Part shown: positions 32,797-41,943 of the stretch, piece by piece
How the letters are laid out: each line of letters starts with the position of its first letter
Position numbering within the stretch: the first letter of the stretch is position 1
From: a virus
IMG/VR virus record: IMGVR_UViG_3300031688_000007
Location: 1 to 64,000 of that record
Strand: one strand, 5' to 3'
Length of the DNA stretch: 64,000 bases
Notes under the pieces: generated by a model
Database searches by the model: none
Told to the model about the DNA's origin: nothing
Seen by the model: the letters and a program-made list of their open reading frames with translations, nothing else
Translations under genes and position numbers: made by a program

Positions 32797-33975
32797 TTAA
32801 ATTTCAGCAACAGTCTTAAGTACTGCCAAGCGCTCTGCACGCAAAATCATAGTACCGTAGTACCACTTGATGCTGTAGAAGCCAGTCTCGCCGTATGGGT
32901 CAGAAGAACTATGGTTCTCACTAGGACGTACGTGCTTGATCTTGAACTTAACAGACTTGCCATCAGTTTGGAAACCGATAGTAGTAAACGCGCCTTCACC
33001 AACAACCATCATTGGGAATACGTCGTAGTTAGAGCCAGTAGCATAGTAGCCAGCGTTAGCTGATTCTGCTGCACCAACACCTGCCCACTTCATCATCTCA
33101 GGAACTTCTACGATGCGGAAGCTGTCTACTGAACCAATCTCACCACGGATTACACTGCCGGCCTGTGCGTACTGTGCAACAGGGATAAAGGCTTTGTTTG
33201 AATGGTAATCGGTCATCTTCATGATCGCAGGGATCATTTCAGAACCAACGTACATAACACGTGCAGCGTTAACTACCTTAGTGTCTACCATGCGCGAACC
33301 AGAGATTACTTTGGTTTGCTTAGGCGTACGGTTGTTGTTTAGCTCAATGCTAAGCTTAACTAGATCGTCATAATCTACAGCTGTGATTGCACCAGTCTCA
33401 CCAGATAAAGTAGCAGGAGTAGTTGCTGTACCAGCAAAGCGTACAACACCAGCACCGTTCAACAAGTCAATCTGAAGTTGATCTTCAGTGATCTCGTTAG
33501 CAGCTTTAACAGACTCGGTAGTGATGTGCTGAAGTAATTCAGAATCAGAATCGAAGTCCAAAGACTCTTGAGTGTACTCATCGAAGAAACCAAACTTCTC
33601 GATAGTGCCTTCAAGTTCTAAACGCTTCATACCAACACGGTTAACACGACCACCAGCTTCAGACAAAGCAGGAATCTTGGTAGCGATAACACCAACGTCT
33701 TTAGAAGAACCATACAAGTTACCGTCAGCAATGACAGTACCAGCAGCGTTGATGCCCTGGTCGTTCACGTTACGTGCATCTAGGATAGGCATGTAATGGA
33801 AGCGCTTGATAGTCTTACCCATGTTTTTAGGCATGGCAGTAACGTCAGCTAACTGGCCGAAGTATTGTTCTTTTGCGGCTTCTACAAGAGCTTTCTTGTG
33901 GAAGTAATCGGTACGGATCTGACTACCAATGTCAGAGGCCGTGCCACCTTTTGGGTCGTTATAAGTTTGACTCAT
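32797..33975 (-). CDS. Major capsid protein (N4 gp56 family)
   Basis: The 392-residue protein matches the N4 gp56 family throughout: YFGQLADVTAMPKNMGKTIK (about 39-58), LDARNVNDQGI, GNLYGSSKDVG, EAGGRVNRVGMKR, FGFFDEYTQES and EDQLQIDLLNGAGVVR. These form the HK97-fold shell subunit. It lies directly after the scaffold-like gene and before a strong terminator, with AAGGAT ahead of the ATG. Sequence composition is typical of a highly expressed gene. This is one of the firmest assignments in the window. Confidence 0.95.
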   Translation of the reverse strand: MSQTYNDPKGGTASDIGSQIRTDYFHKKALVEAAKEQYFGQLADVTAMPKNMGKTIKRFHYMPILDARNVNDQGINAAGTVIADGNLYGSSKDVGVIATKIPALSEAGGRVNRVGMKRLELEGTIEKFGFFDEYTQESLDFDSDSELLQHITTESVKAANEITEDQLQIDLLNGAGVVRFAGTATTPATLSGETGAITAVDYDDLVKLSIELNNNRTPKQTKVISGSRMVDTKVVNAARVMYVGSEMIPAIMKMTDYHSNKAFIPVAQYAQAGSVIRGEIGSVDSFRIVEVPEMMKWAGVGAAESANAGYYATGSNYDVFPMMVVGEGAFTTIGFQTDGKSVKFKIKHVRPSENHSSSDPYGETGFYSIKWYYGTMILRAERLAVLKTVAEI

Positions 33976-34002
33976 TGTAATACATCCTTAATAAATAGTA
34001 AT

Positions 34003-35172
34003 TTAAACAAACTTACTAGCAGACATCTTCTCGAACTCTTCATCACTCATGTTGAGGACGTCAAATTGAGCCTTTGACTTACTAGGCTTACTTTTTGTAG
34101 AACCCGCAGCTTTTCGCTTGTCTTTAAGCTTTGGATCTACAGGATTGTTTGCCTTATTAACACTATTTGATTTGGATGTACTAACTGGTTGGGTTGGAGT
34201 GGCCTGTACAGGGTCACCAAAACCTCCATTAGCATTGATCGCATCGCCTACTTGTTTATAAGCCTCAATATCAGAGAGACCGTTAAGTCTTCCTAAAATT
34301 CGCTCCCGTTCTACAACTTCACTGACCTTCTTGAATATGCCAGATCCAACATGCTCGTTGATAACCTTAATGATATTAGGGTCTTTGGCGATTATGTCTT
34401 TGGACGTTTCGTCCCACTTATTACCAATGATATCAATAGTAGTGTTAAAGGTGCTCGTGTCTCGAATATCATCGAGTATCCCGTCCAGTGCTACTTCGTT
34501 ATCAGAGACATTGTAAGTGTTGGGCTTATATGCAATGTTGTCTGTGTCAATATCTAATGGATCTAGTCCACTATCCTTCACTAGCTTCTTGATTGCCTCA
34601 GGATCTTTTTTACTGAGATCAATCAGGTAGCTAAGTTTTCCTTCGTCCAGTAAGCCATGGTTATCTAACATCTTAACAACCTTCAGATTAGGCTTTAATG
34701 CCGCCATCTTCTTGTTGTAGTTAGCACCCATTTGCATCAAGGAGCGGGCATCTTCTACCGTATCAACCTTAATGTCCTTACCATTAGCCTTAAACGGGCT
34801 AAGTAACGCTTCATACTGAACTTTATAGTCTATTTCACCTTTAGAGTCAACTTCAGGCGCTTCAGGATCCCCAGAATCTTCTTCTGCAGGACTTTCAGCT
34901 CCGTCCGGATCATCATTAGGCTCGTCGTCAGAATCAGCTTCAGGGGCTGTATCAGCCCCTTCAGCTTCTTCCTCAGGTTCGTCACTTGAATCTGTATCAT
35001 CATCGTCGTCTTCCTCGTCACCATCTACTGAATCGGTTACCTCAGAGTCAGCTTCTTCAGCTGGGGTCTCAATAACTTCTTCTGTGTCTAGACGAGCCAG
35101 CTCTGCTGCAATAGCGTCATTGATCTCATCATCGGGCAGGTCAAGGATATTAACTTCTTCGGAGTCTGACAT
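34003..35172 (-). CDS. Capsid scaffold-like protein, 389 aa
   Basis: The first about 110 residues are extremely acidic (long runs of D/E), the middle is helical, and the last 70 residues are Lys/Ser-rich and end in MSDEEFEKMSASKFV. An acidic N-terminus, helical core and basic, hooked C-terminus are typical of phage scaffolding proteins, whose tail binds the coat protein. Its place between portal and capsid genes agrees (N4 gp57 position). No protease motif was seen. SD AGAGGAG before the ATG. Confidence 0.7.
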   Translation of the reverse strand: MSDSEEVNILDLPDDEINDAIAAELARLDTEEVIETPAEEADSEVTDSVDGDEEDDDDDTDSSDEPEEEAEGADTAPEADSDDEPNDDPDGAESPAEEDSGDPEAPEVDSKGEIDYKVQYEALLSPFKANGKDIKVDTVEDARSLMQMGANYNKKMAALKPNLKVVKMLDNHGLLDEGKLSYLIDLSKKDPEAIKKLVKDSGLDPLDIDTDNIAYKPNTYNVSDNEVALDGILDDIRDTSTFNTTIDIIGNKWDETSKDIIAKDPNIIKVINEHVGSGIFKKVSEVVERERILGRLNGLSDIEAYKQVGDAINANGGFGDPVQATPTQPVSTSKSNSVNKANNPVDPKLKDKRKAAGSTKSKPSKSKAQFDVLNMSDEEFEKMSASKFV

Positions 35173-35173
35173 A

Positions 35174-35506
35174 TCATAACTCCTCTGCTAATAGTTCCTG
35201 ACGAGTTTCCTCGTCTTCCTTAATACCCTGCTCAGCCATGCGTCCAATCTGCATTACCGTATTCAAGTACTGTCTGAAGTGACCAACAGCTGTGATGCTG
35301 TCATTGATGTTCTTCTGTACCCGGTCTTCCTGCATTGAAGGATCTGCCCTTAGAATAACTAAGCGACTTGCTTCATCTACAAAATAACCATCATCTATTA
35401 GTGATTTAAAATCCTTATTCTTTATAAGGCGTAATAAACCATCCATCTTAGCTACATCTTGACGCGCTGCATCAATACTAACTTCGATCTGCTCAATTTC
35501 ACTCAT
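35174..35506 (-). CDS. Small head-region protein, N4 gp58 position, 110 aa
   Basis: A 110-residue, highly charged, predicted all-helical protein (starts MSEIEQIEVSID). Its stop lies 2 bases before the scaffold gene start, so the two are coupled. It lies between portal and scaffold as N4 gp58 does. Role unknown; a packaging or assembly chaperone is possible. Confidence 0.65.
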   Translation of the reverse strand: MSEIEQIEVSIDAARQDVAKMDGLLRLIKNKDFKSLIDDGYFVDEASRLVILRADPSMQEDRVQKNINDSITAVGHFRQYLNTVMQIGRMAEQGIKEDEETRQELLAEEL

Positions 35507-35559
35507 TTCAGTCTACCTTTGTGTCCCCCAGCTTTACCTGTAGGTTATCTTGGTTTAAT

Positions 35560-37638
35560 TTAAATACGGGTTGCTGGTGCCTCGCCACCTTTTAACATAT
35601 TCTCTGCAGCCTTTAGATCAAGGGCAGAGCGTCTATCAAAATCTTTCTTCTGTAACTCTTTGTCTACATCTGCTCCAGACTCACGCTCTAGGAACGTTAG
35701 GTCTTCGCTGTCAGACTTACTCTCTAAGTTACGAGTCTTAGCCATCTTAAGCTGAACATCAACTTGATTCTCTTGGGCTTTAGCTTGCTCATTAGCAATC
35801 TGGGCCCGCTTCATCTCCATCTCCAATTGATGCATCTCTTCTGCCATTGGATCAGGTTGTGGCTGGTACTCTTTAATTCTTTTAGCTAGTGCCGGCATCT
35901 TACGTAGCGTGGCAATCTCTTCTAATAGCATTTGACCCATTGAAGGATCCATTGAGTTGCCCATAGTCTGTAGCATGAATGCTAGCTCCTGGGCTTTCTC
36001 ATTATCTGTCTCAGCGGTACTAATAGTAAGTCTAAGGTCAAAGTTGCCTGCTAGGTCATCTCTACGTACCTGAACGAACTCTTCGTTGGTAATACGTACA
36101 GTCTCTTCCTCAGACAAGAACTCAGCATTCATAGCTAAGATTTTACGACCTGCTTCACTAATACAAGTAGCTAATCGACGTAGTATACCTAACTCACGCT
36201 TACTTGTGGCATCTAATGTGCCCCGTATGCCTGTAGCTGTTGATCCAAGTGCTTGACCAGACAAACCTGAAGAGAACGCTTTAACACCTGTTAGAGACTC
36301 TGCTTCCTGGTTCTGTAGTCCAATCATCGCTTCAGCTGACTTAGGAATCTCTGGATAAGCACCCATATGGAATGCTTGTCGTGGATCTACCTGGGCGTTG
36401 AACTCGTAGTCTAGACCCCGTTCATACTTACGACGGTTCGTGACGTCTAATGCATCCTTACGGATACCTAGCTGACCGTTAGCAGAGCGACCCATGATAT
36501 CAATCATACCGCGAGTTACTGCACCTACAATCTTTTGATTATCTTCTAGTAGTGCACCATCTGGCTCACCATAGCTTGAGTTACGCTTAGGTAACATCTG
36601 AGCCATAACAAAAGGAATCTGTTGGTCAGGGAAGGGGTTAGCCTCCATACGTATAATTGTGTCACCAACATAGGTGGCTACAATGGGTTCTACGATACCT
36701 GTCTTGTTAATGTCCCAGTAGCCCCAGTACTCATATGCAACAAACTTCTGACGAGGTTTATCTTTAAATGAGAATGCAGCTTCCTCAATAGAGGAGACAT
36801 GATCTGGCTCCGCTAATAATGAGTTACCAGTAATATTAATTTTATCTAGATTAGTATATCTACCATCTTTCTTAAGTCCTGATAGGTCAGTCTCAAAGCT
36901 ATAAATTAGGAACTGTGCCTTCTCAATGTCACCCTTACAGGTTGGATCTAGTATTACATTGTCTAGTTCACATACTTCTAGTGTAGGCTGGTTCTTAACG
37001 ATCTGAGTTTCCTCAACCATCTCAGTACCAGTCTGCACTTCCTCATATGGAGGGATGCCCTGAGCAGCCATCTGAGCTGCTTGCATAGGATCCTGTACTG
37101 GAACCTGCTCCATAATAGGGCGTTCTACTTCTACAATCTTGTCTTCATATTCCCAGCCCACGCGAAGAATTACTGTGCCTTCGTCAACTGCAGCCCGGAT
37201 GTACTCATCAATGAAGCGATTCTTCTTAATCTTAGTGTTGAACTGGTTATTCAAAACTAATTGATTCTGTATAGCACCTTCTTTGTCTTCAAAGGTAATG
37301 GGTTCTACATTGAACACATCCTCTGTAGATAGGAATGGTTCACTGAGGGCAGCATAGCGCCATTCAGCCTGTTTACGAATTAGCTTAGGCGCTACGGCGC
37401 TACGCCCCGTGCGCTTGGTAATTGCAGCCTTGCCCTCAATGTTGAGGTTATCGACCCAAGTGTTTACCTTAGCCATCTGTAATTGGTGAGCAGGTAGTGC
37501 CTCTGTATAGTCTGCCTTCAAGTCAGCTACTTTGGGAGCATTCTCCCATTCAGTTAACTCTACAGTGCTTTCACTGTACAGATTCTTATCAGATGATTCA
37601 TCTGAATATACTACTTCTTCATCAAACTTTTCTGACAT
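35560..37638 (-). CDS. Portal protein, N4 gp59-like (692 aa)
   Basis: Start at the second ATG (MSEKFDEE), 9 bases after AAGG; the first ATG, 3 codons earlier, is too close to that site. The protein follows the podovirus portal plan: ALSEPFLSTEDVFNVEP near the N-terminus, VILDPTCKGDIEKAQF mid-protein, QMLPKRNSSYGEPDG, SANGQLGIRKDALDVTNRR, and SLTGVKAFSSGLSGQALG followed by a long C-terminal helix rich in Gln, Lys and Glu. Portals form the dodecameric DNA gate at one vertex. Located before scaffold and capsid, with a TATAAT promoter candidate upstream. Confidence 0.88.
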   Translation of the reverse strand: MSEKFDEEVVYSDESSDKNLYSESTVELTEWENAPKVADLKADYTEALPAHQLQMAKVNTWVDNLNIEGKAAITKRTGRSAVAPKLIRKQAEWRYAALSEPFLSTEDVFNVEPITFEDKEGAIQNQLVLNNQFNTKIKKNRFIDEYIRAAVDEGTVILRVGWEYEDKIVEVERPIMEQVPVQDPMQAAQMAAQGIPPYEEVQTGTEMVEETQIVKNQPTLEVCELDNVILDPTCKGDIEKAQFLIYSFETDLSGLKKDGRYTNLDKINITGNSLLAEPDHVSSIEEAAFSFKDKPRQKFVAYEYWGYWDINKTGIVEPIVATYVGDTIIRMEANPFPDQQIPFVMAQMLPKRNSSYGEPDGALLEDNQKIVGAVTRGMIDIMGRSANGQLGIRKDALDVTNRRKYERGLDYEFNAQVDPRQAFHMGAYPEIPKSAEAMIGLQNQEAESLTGVKAFSSGLSGQALGSTATGIRGTLDATSKRELGILRRLATCISEAGRKILAMNAEFLSEEETVRITNEEFVQVRRDDLAGNFDLRLTISTAETDNEKAQELAFMLQTMGNSMDPSMGQMLLEEIATLRKMPALAKRIKEYQPQPDPMAEEMHQLEMEMKRAQIANEQAKAQENQVDVQLKMAKTRNLESKSDSEDLTFLERESGADVDKELQKKDFDRRSALDLKAAENMLKGGEAPATRI

Positions 37639-37689
37639 GTCGTCCATACCTTAAAATAATTGCTGTATCGTACCACATACACCATACAT

Positions 37690-37718
37690 ATTATAATTGT
37701 AAGCCTATTTGAGCTTAA
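37690..37718 (-). promoter_or_regulatory. Sigma70-like late promoter candidate before the portal gene
   Basis: On the minus strand TTAAGC, 17-base spacer, TATAAT. The -10 is perfect and the -35 weak, as expected if a phage activator such as SSB helps host polymerase. It would drive the portal-to-capsid operon, which ends at the TTCG terminator. Confidence 0.4.
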
Positions 37719-38148
37719 TGCCGGAGAACTTACCGGACATTAACTTCGTGAGCATTCCACGCATTCCAAACTTAACAACGTATACACCAATAACTAAATA
37801 CTGATACCACTCAGGCATAGCAGCGAATGACTCAAATGCTGCTGTTATCTCTGTTTGGTAACCCATGAATGATGCTGCTATAGGAATCAGCAGCAGGGCT
37901 ATCATAATCTCATCTAAGAAGGACTTATCCATCTGCTTCATGGCTACCAGGTCTAGATTAAACTCTTGAGTCTGACCACTATCTGCTAGTTTGTTAGCTG
38001 CTCGTACACCTGCAACCTTCACGTCAGCTTCTGCCTGTAGACCAATAATAGCTGCTGCTTGTTTAGCTTTAGCTATATCGTTCTTACCACTTAAATAAGT
38101 CTTGCCTAAGTCAGCTATTGGGCCAACTAGTGATGAGAAGATACCCAT
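37705..38148 (-). CDS. Holin-like membrane protein (3-TM type), 147 aa
   Basis: The N-terminal half is a helical, Ala/Lys-rich segment (GKNDIAKAKQAAAIIG). Then follow FLDEIMIALLLIPIAASFMG, a second hydrophobic stretch around PEWYQYLVIGVYVVKFG, and a positively charged tail. The pattern resembles the three-helix holin family found in gene-transfer agents and marine phages. Directly after it in transcription order there is the portal; before it lies the M15 endolysin, completing a lysis cassette. The holin would permeabilise the inner membrane at lysis time. Confidence 0.7.
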   Translation of the reverse strand: MGIFSSLVGPIADLGKTYLSGKNDIAKAKQAAAIIGLQAEADVKVAGVRAANKLADSGQTQEFNLDLVAMKQMDKSFLDEIMIALLLIPIAASFMGYQTEITAAFESFAAMPEWYQYLVIGVYVVKFGMRGMLTKLMSGKFSGIKLK

Positions 38149-38149
38149 A

Positions 38150-38536
38150 TTAATCCTTCAGTTCAAAGTGAGGCATATCCTGCCAACTCTTCCAGTTACC
38201 GCCCCATTTGAGCCTATAACCTAACTGGGCTGCTGCTTGTAGCATTGCTGCAGCAATCAGGGCAAGATGAAGCTTGTCCCAGCTTGCTTTGCCGTCAACG
38301 TAAGCGTACACGTCAAGTGCTTTTCCCGACTGATGGTAGGATTTGTTGTTTCTGCCGTCAGCCTTAGAGACTCCTGAGGTGAACAATGCGGCTTGATCTT
38401 CAGTGGTACGCAGCCCGCCAGTAGAAGGGATACCGAAATCAATATTAGAGATGGATATTGCAAGGTCACTGATCTCTATTAAGCGAGGATCTACACCTGC
38501 ACGGTTGTTTAATGAATTTTGGCCTAGTTTGAACAT
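38150..38536 (-). CDS. Endolysin, M15-family peptidase (L-Ala-D-Glu or D-Ala-D-Ala type), 128 aa
   Basis: The zinc-binding pattern of the M15 family is complete: SYHQSGKALDVY (H68, D75) and, near the C-terminus, DMPHFEL (H123). GGLRTTEDQAALF (about 40-52) is also family-typical. The 128-residue size fits single-domain phage endolysins. It cuts peptide bridges in peptidoglycan, presumably after the holin opens the membrane. No signal peptide. SD AGAGGT precedes the ATG. Confidence 0.85.
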   Translation of the reverse strand: MFKLGQNSLNNRAGVDPRLIEISDLAISISNIDFGIPSTGGLRTTEDQAALFTSGVSKADGRNNKSYHQSGKALDVYAYVDGKASWDKLHLALIAAAMLQAAAQLGYRLKWGGNWKSWQDMPHFELKD

Positions 38537-38538
38537 GG

Positions 38539-38811
38539 TTAACCTCTAAGGACAACAGCTACACCAGCAACGATGGTAGCTATAAGTAATCGGACAAACC
38601 ATTCATTAGCACTACTAGTTCTTGTGACCAGGGCCAACTTAACTGCATGCTCATCAATGGTTTCACTGTGTTTATTAAGACGCCTATCTTGCATCTCATT
38701 GTGGGTTATTAACCCGTCAATCTTTGTGTCTATTTCTACGAGCTTAATCATAGCATCGGCTAGCTTATCTATCTTCGCTTCTAACCGATCAAATCTAACA
38801 TCAGCTTCCAT
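38539..38811 (-). CDS. Lysis-cassette protein with coiled coil and C-terminal membrane helix, 90 aa
   Basis: Start at MEADVRFDRL, 6 bases after GGGGGAT, overlapping the upstream gene by 11 bases; an earlier in-frame ATG at 38850 lacks a ribosome site. The protein is a charged heptad helix followed by the membrane segment FVRLLIATIVAGVAVVLRG. This XhlA-like layout is common beside holin and endolysin genes and could act as holin partner or anchor. Function not certain. Confidence 0.65.
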   Translation of the reverse strand: MEADVRFDRLEAKIDKLADAMIKLVEIDTKIDGLITHNEMQDRRLNKHSETIDEHAVKLALVTRTSSANEWFVRLLIATIVAGVAVVLRG

Positions 38812-40006
38812 GTGAATCCCCCAATACGTTTGGCCCGATTTTAACATCATTCAGCTCCTTTATCCCAACCTTATGTCGGATATATTCGCCGTACTTACTG
38901 TGTAGAACTACGCAGGTCATAGATCGGTCTGATCCATAGCCTGACTCGGCGTGCCAGTTATCCACCGGACTTAATACGTTCCAACTCTCCACAATCATAC
39001 CACCAATTTCTTTGGCGGTCTTGTGATGTATGTGACCCATCCAACAGAAGCGGTGGTCAGTGTCACCCCACTGCTTAGACATCGTCCGTGTGACGTGCTC
39101 ATAGACCCTTTGAGGGGTCATACGGTCACCGTGGTGTGTCACTATAAGGTTTGATCCAAACGTATAAGACACGTACTTAGATACATTCTCTAGCACCTCT
39201 ACACGGGGCTCGTCCTCGTATAGAGCTTTAATCATAATATTCAATGATAGGGCAGCATCTCTGTCGTGGTTACCACGAGCATTTAGGATAACTACCTTCT
39301 CATGTTTCTCTAGCATCATGTTAATCATGAGGCGTAGTAGAGAGCCTGCTGCTTCATATGCTCTACTGAAGTGACCATCTACATCTAGAATGTTACCACT
39401 CTGGGTCATGTTGGTAGCATCGTTTGCATGGAGGAAGTCCCCTAAGTTAACGAGCATACCAGTAGTAGCATCAACACCTCTAGCAATGAGGGTATGGGTA
39501 GCATCTATTAAGATGGATTTAGCCTTCTCAATATCATAATCTGCACCCCCGGTGATGGCAGCGTGAGCCAACATACCTAAGTGGTGGTCTCCAATGACAT
39601 AACAGGACATAAGGTCACTATCAGTATCAGTGGGTTTAGTAATAATTGTATGCTTACCTTTTAGATCCTCTGCAAGTCCTTCTACAAACGATTTAATGGC
39701 CTCAGCTTCTGCACCTTTCTTAAGGTCTGTCTTGACCCATTGACGGGATAGGTTACCGTTCTCATCGTAGTAACTACTTACGCCCTTGACGATATGTGTG
39801 TCAGGCGCTGTATGAACCATATCATGTGTGGGTGAATACCCTTGCCTTGCTGCTTTAGAGTTAACCCTTAATAAGCAGGAAGCTACTGTGCTTGGAGAGA
39901 TACCTAATTGCTTTGCTGCTAACCTCTGACTGTTCGTTGCTATGAGTGCGTCTAGTATCTCCATCTGCCTAGGAGATGCCCATTCCTTGAGTGCTGTGTA
40001 ATTCAT
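38801..40006 (-). CDS. HTH-metallophosphoesterase fusion, 401 aa
   Basis: Residues about 10-55 form a helix-turn-helix of the response-regulator/LuxR type (QRLAAKQLGISPSTVASCLLR). The C-terminal part has calcineurin-type phosphoesterase motifs in order: IGDHHLGM, NLGDFLHAND, GNHD (ARGNHDRDAA), VTHHGD and MGHIHH, with the usual Asp/His/Asn metal ligands. Such proteins act as phosphatases or nucleases on nucleotides or DNA; a T7/marine-podovirus role is unknown. It is the first gene after the promoter at 40060 and leads the lysis operon. Confidence 0.82.
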   Translation of the reverse strand: MNYTALKEWASPRQMEILDALIATNSQRLAAKQLGISPSTVASCLLRVNSKAARQGYSPTHDMVHTAPDTHIVKGVSSYYDENGNLSRQWVKTDLKKGAEAEAIKSFVEGLAEDLKGKHTIITKPTDTDSDLMSCYVIGDHHLGMLAHAAITGGADYDIEKAKSILIDATHTLIARGVDATTGMLVNLGDFLHANDATNMTQSGNILDVDGHFSRAYEAAGSLLRLMINMMLEKHEKVVILNARGNHDRDAALSLNIMIKALYEDEPRVEVLENVSKYVSYTFGSNLIVTHHGDRMTPQRVYEHVTRTMSKQWGDTDHRFCWMGHIHHKTAKEIGGMIVESWNVLSPVDNWHAESGYGSDRSMTCVVLHSKYGEYIRHKVGIKELNDVKIGPNVLGDSHGS

Positions 40007-40024
40007 AATCGTCTAATAACCCAG

Positions 40025-40068
40025 TTACTATTAATAGTAAATATAATTAATGTATAGTTATTATACAT
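40025..40068 (-). other. AT-rich inverted repeats at the promoter
   Basis: 40025-40040 (TTACTATTAATAGTAA) is a perfect 16-base palindrome, and 40050-40068 (ATGTATA, 5-nt loop, TATACAT) a second dyad overlapping the -10 of the promoter at 40060. These may be operator sites for a regulator of the lysis operon. Confidence 0.5.
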
Positions 40069-40088
40069 ATAGAGTACCTTATGTCCAA
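40060..40088 (-). promoter_or_regulatory. Sigma70-like late promoter before the phosphoesterase/lysis operon
   Basis: On the minus strand TTGGAC, 17-base spacer, TATAAT. The -10 is perfect and the -35 has 4 of 6 consensus bases in optimum spacing. It sits in a 91-base AT-rich gap and should start about 50 bases before the HTH-phosphoesterase gene, whose operon continues to the holin. Confidence 0.65.
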
Positions 40089-40097
40089 ATTTTGGCA

Positions 40098-40661
40098 CTA
40101 GTTGGCTAGTGGATTGTCCAATGCTCTCTGCAGCTTCTTATTCAGTCTAGTCTCCATATCAGTAATCTTACGCTCTACATCCTCTCGAATAGTGTCTGAC
40201 TTCTGCACATAATCCTTCTGCAACTGATCACGTTTACTCTCAAATCTGCCTTCAGCAGTGTCTATGGTAGCCCTAACGTCAGTCTCAATACCTGATATGT
40301 CGTCTTCTACCTTATCTATGATCTTCTCTTGACGGTCAATATCGTCACGTACAGATTGCTTTAAGTCCTTTATGGTAACGTACTGCTTCTCTGAGTTCTC
40401 TTTGATTAAGGTTATCTCATCCTTAACTAGTACAATACCCCTGTCTATAACAGCGAACTTGTTCTCCATGATAGCAATACGCTTATCGTAATCTGAGAGG
40501 TCTGGAGTAACGAACTCATTGATCCTAGCTTCCATACTCAGGTAGCGCTGATACGCCTCAAAACCACCATACAGTCCACCTACGATGGTACCAATAAGTG
40601 GTACTATGAGTAGCAGCTTACTACCACCTAACTTAACTCCACCGTACTCTATCTCTGCCAT
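40098..40661 (-). CDS. Membrane-anchored coiled-coil protein, 187 aa
   Basis: One N-terminal transmembrane helix (KLLLIVPLIGTIVGGLYGGF, residues 15-34) followed by about 150 residues of continuous, highly charged heptad-repeat helix (e.g. KIIDKVEDDISGIETDV). It would span the membrane and project a rod. The gene closes the exported-protein cassette in transcription order. I know of similar anchored rods in marine podoviruses but not their role. Confidence 0.65.
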   Translation of the reverse strand: MAEIEYGGVKLGGSKLLLIVPLIGTIVGGLYGGFEAYQRYLSMEARINEFVTPDLSDYDKRIAIMENKFAVIDRGIVLVKDEITLIKENSEKQYVTIKDLKQSVRDDIDRQEKIIDKVEDDISGIETDVRATIDTAEGRFESKRDQLQKDYVQKSDTIREDVERKITDMETRLNKKLQRALDNPLAN

Positions 40662-40662
40662 A

Positions 40663-41082
40663 CTATCCGTCCAGCTGTAATCGTCTAAGTGCGTTTAGTT
40701 CAGTCTCTAGCTTCATGATCTCAAGACGCTTCTTGTGTAGTTCTAATAGGTACAACGTATTACAGTTGATCCTTTCCTCAGGTGCATTCAAAGGCATGAT
40801 AATCCTAGCGTACACTCCAAGGTCTTTAGACTTAGGAGAGGAGTTAGATGAGTCAAATATGCTAGTAGCATTGTTAATGATACCTGTCATACCGAACTCT
40901 AGGTTGATGGTTCCACCTATAGCGTTAGAGCAATCCAGGTCACCTGCTTTAAACTTATCTGACTGATAGTTGTTACCACTGCTAGGTAGTTGCAGAGAAA
41001 GTGAATTACTCGCAAGTACAGTAGTGCTGAGCATCAGTAGTCCCAGAAAAACAGCATATGCCAGAAGTATGAGCTTACCCAT
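40663..41082 (-). CDS. Secreted small protein (signal peptide), 139 aa
   Basis: Signal peptide: MGKLILLAYAVFLGLLMLSTTVLAS with probable cleavage after VLA or LAS. The mature part has DKFKAGDLDCSNAIGG and INCNTLYLLELHKKRLEI, then a helical C-terminus. Two cysteines (in DLDC and INC) may form a disulphide, fitting the periplasm. Start overlaps the preceding stop (TAATG). This resembles a conserved, uncharacterised marine-podovirus protein. Its place in a row of exported proteins suggests a periplasmic or envelope function. Confidence 0.65.
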   Translation of the reverse strand: MGKLILLAYAVFLGLLMLSTTVLASNSLSLQLPSSGNNYQSDKFKAGDLDCSNAIGGTINLEFGMTGIINNATSIFDSSNSSPKSKDLGVYARIIMPLNAPEERINCNTLYLLELHKKRLEIMKLETELNALRRLQLDG

Positions 41083-41456
41083 TACTTAACTCTCGAACAT
41101 ATCTTTGATGACACCGTAGTACCATATTGTAGTTGTGACACAGAGCATATGTACTCAACAGAATCTAATGACAGCTGACTTACATACACGTCAAACGATA
41201 CTGTATCTAAGTACCTCATAGAGATCACCGTATATTGTGATACGAATGGGATAGGCTCCCACTCATCTGTAAATACCCCTATCTCATAGTACGAGACATC
41301 CTTTCTCTTGTTGAATATCTCCAACGTAGTGACGGATATACCCACCATAAACGATTGTTCAAAGGTAGGGTATGTAGGTGTCATGTCATGTGAATACACA
41401 GGGGTACTGAGTGTAACCATTATGAGAGACAACAGTACTCTAATATTATTTAGCAA
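41082..41456 (-). CDS. Secreted small protein (signal peptide), 124 aa, probable TTG start
   Basis: No ATG lies at a sensible place; a TTG (41456) right after TGAGTG and overlapping the preceding gene by 11 bases gives MLNNIRVLLSLIMVTLSTPVYS-HDM, a good signal peptide with cleavage after VYS. An ATG at 41513 would put 19 extra residues inside the upstream gene and spoil the signal. The mature part is beta-rich and has two cysteines. No family recognised. Confidence 0.55.
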   Translation of the reverse strand: MLNNIRVLLSLIMVTLSTPVYSHDMTPTYPTFEQSFMVGISVTTLEIFNKRKDVSYYEIGVFTDEWEPIPFVSQYTVISMRYLDTVSFDVYVSQLSLDSVEYICSVSQLQYGTTVSSKICSRVK

Positions 41457-41943
41457 TACACTCAGCCAATACAAGTGCCGTGTAGCTACCACCAGGGAAT
41501 GACTTACTGCCACCGTACACTGCAGATGCTTCAGAAGAGAACCATGTAGATCCAGCGATAGTCAGGTCGTACTGGGTAGTAGAACCGTATAGTATCTTAC
41601 CTGTCTCATACGCAGCCATACCAGCATCAGTAGTTTTAGTAACTGTTGTAGAACCAGTCCATGTTACCGCATCATTTAATGTAGGGCTTGAGCTGAACGC
41701 AGTAGGCGTAGTTACCTTAGCTGTGTATGAATCAGCCAGAGTTACGTCATATCGCACAACAGGAACAACACCACCGTCAGCAGAAGCTGTACTTAGTTTA
41801 CCGGGTAATGGGTTACCAAATACACCGTTAGTGTCAGTTGTGATAAGACACCTAGTCTGAACATTACCCACTATTGGGGTCTCTGTTGCATACGCTGGTG
41901 AGCAAGCTGTAAGTGCTACGCTTAATACTATTAACTTCTTCAT
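41446..41943 (-). CDS. Exported protein with lipobox-like signal, 165 aa
   Basis: N-terminus MKKLIVLSVALTACSPAYA. The LTAC segment (residues 10-13) fits a lipoprotein lipobox, with Ser after the Cys, which would favour outer-membrane sorting; cleavage after AYA as an ordinary signal peptide is the alternative. The mature domain is Thr/Ser/Gly-rich beta structure. AAGGAAT precedes the ATG. The gene lies between two other signal-peptide genes in the cassette. Confidence 0.65.
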   Translation of the reverse strand: MKKLIVLSVALTACSPAYATETPIVGNVQTRCLITTDTNGVFGNPLPGKLSTASADGGVVPVVRYDVTLADSYTAKVTTPTAFSSSPTLNDAVTWTGSTTVTKTTDAGMAAYETGKILYGSTTQYDLTIAGSTWFSSEASAVYGGSKSFPGGSYTALVLAECIAK

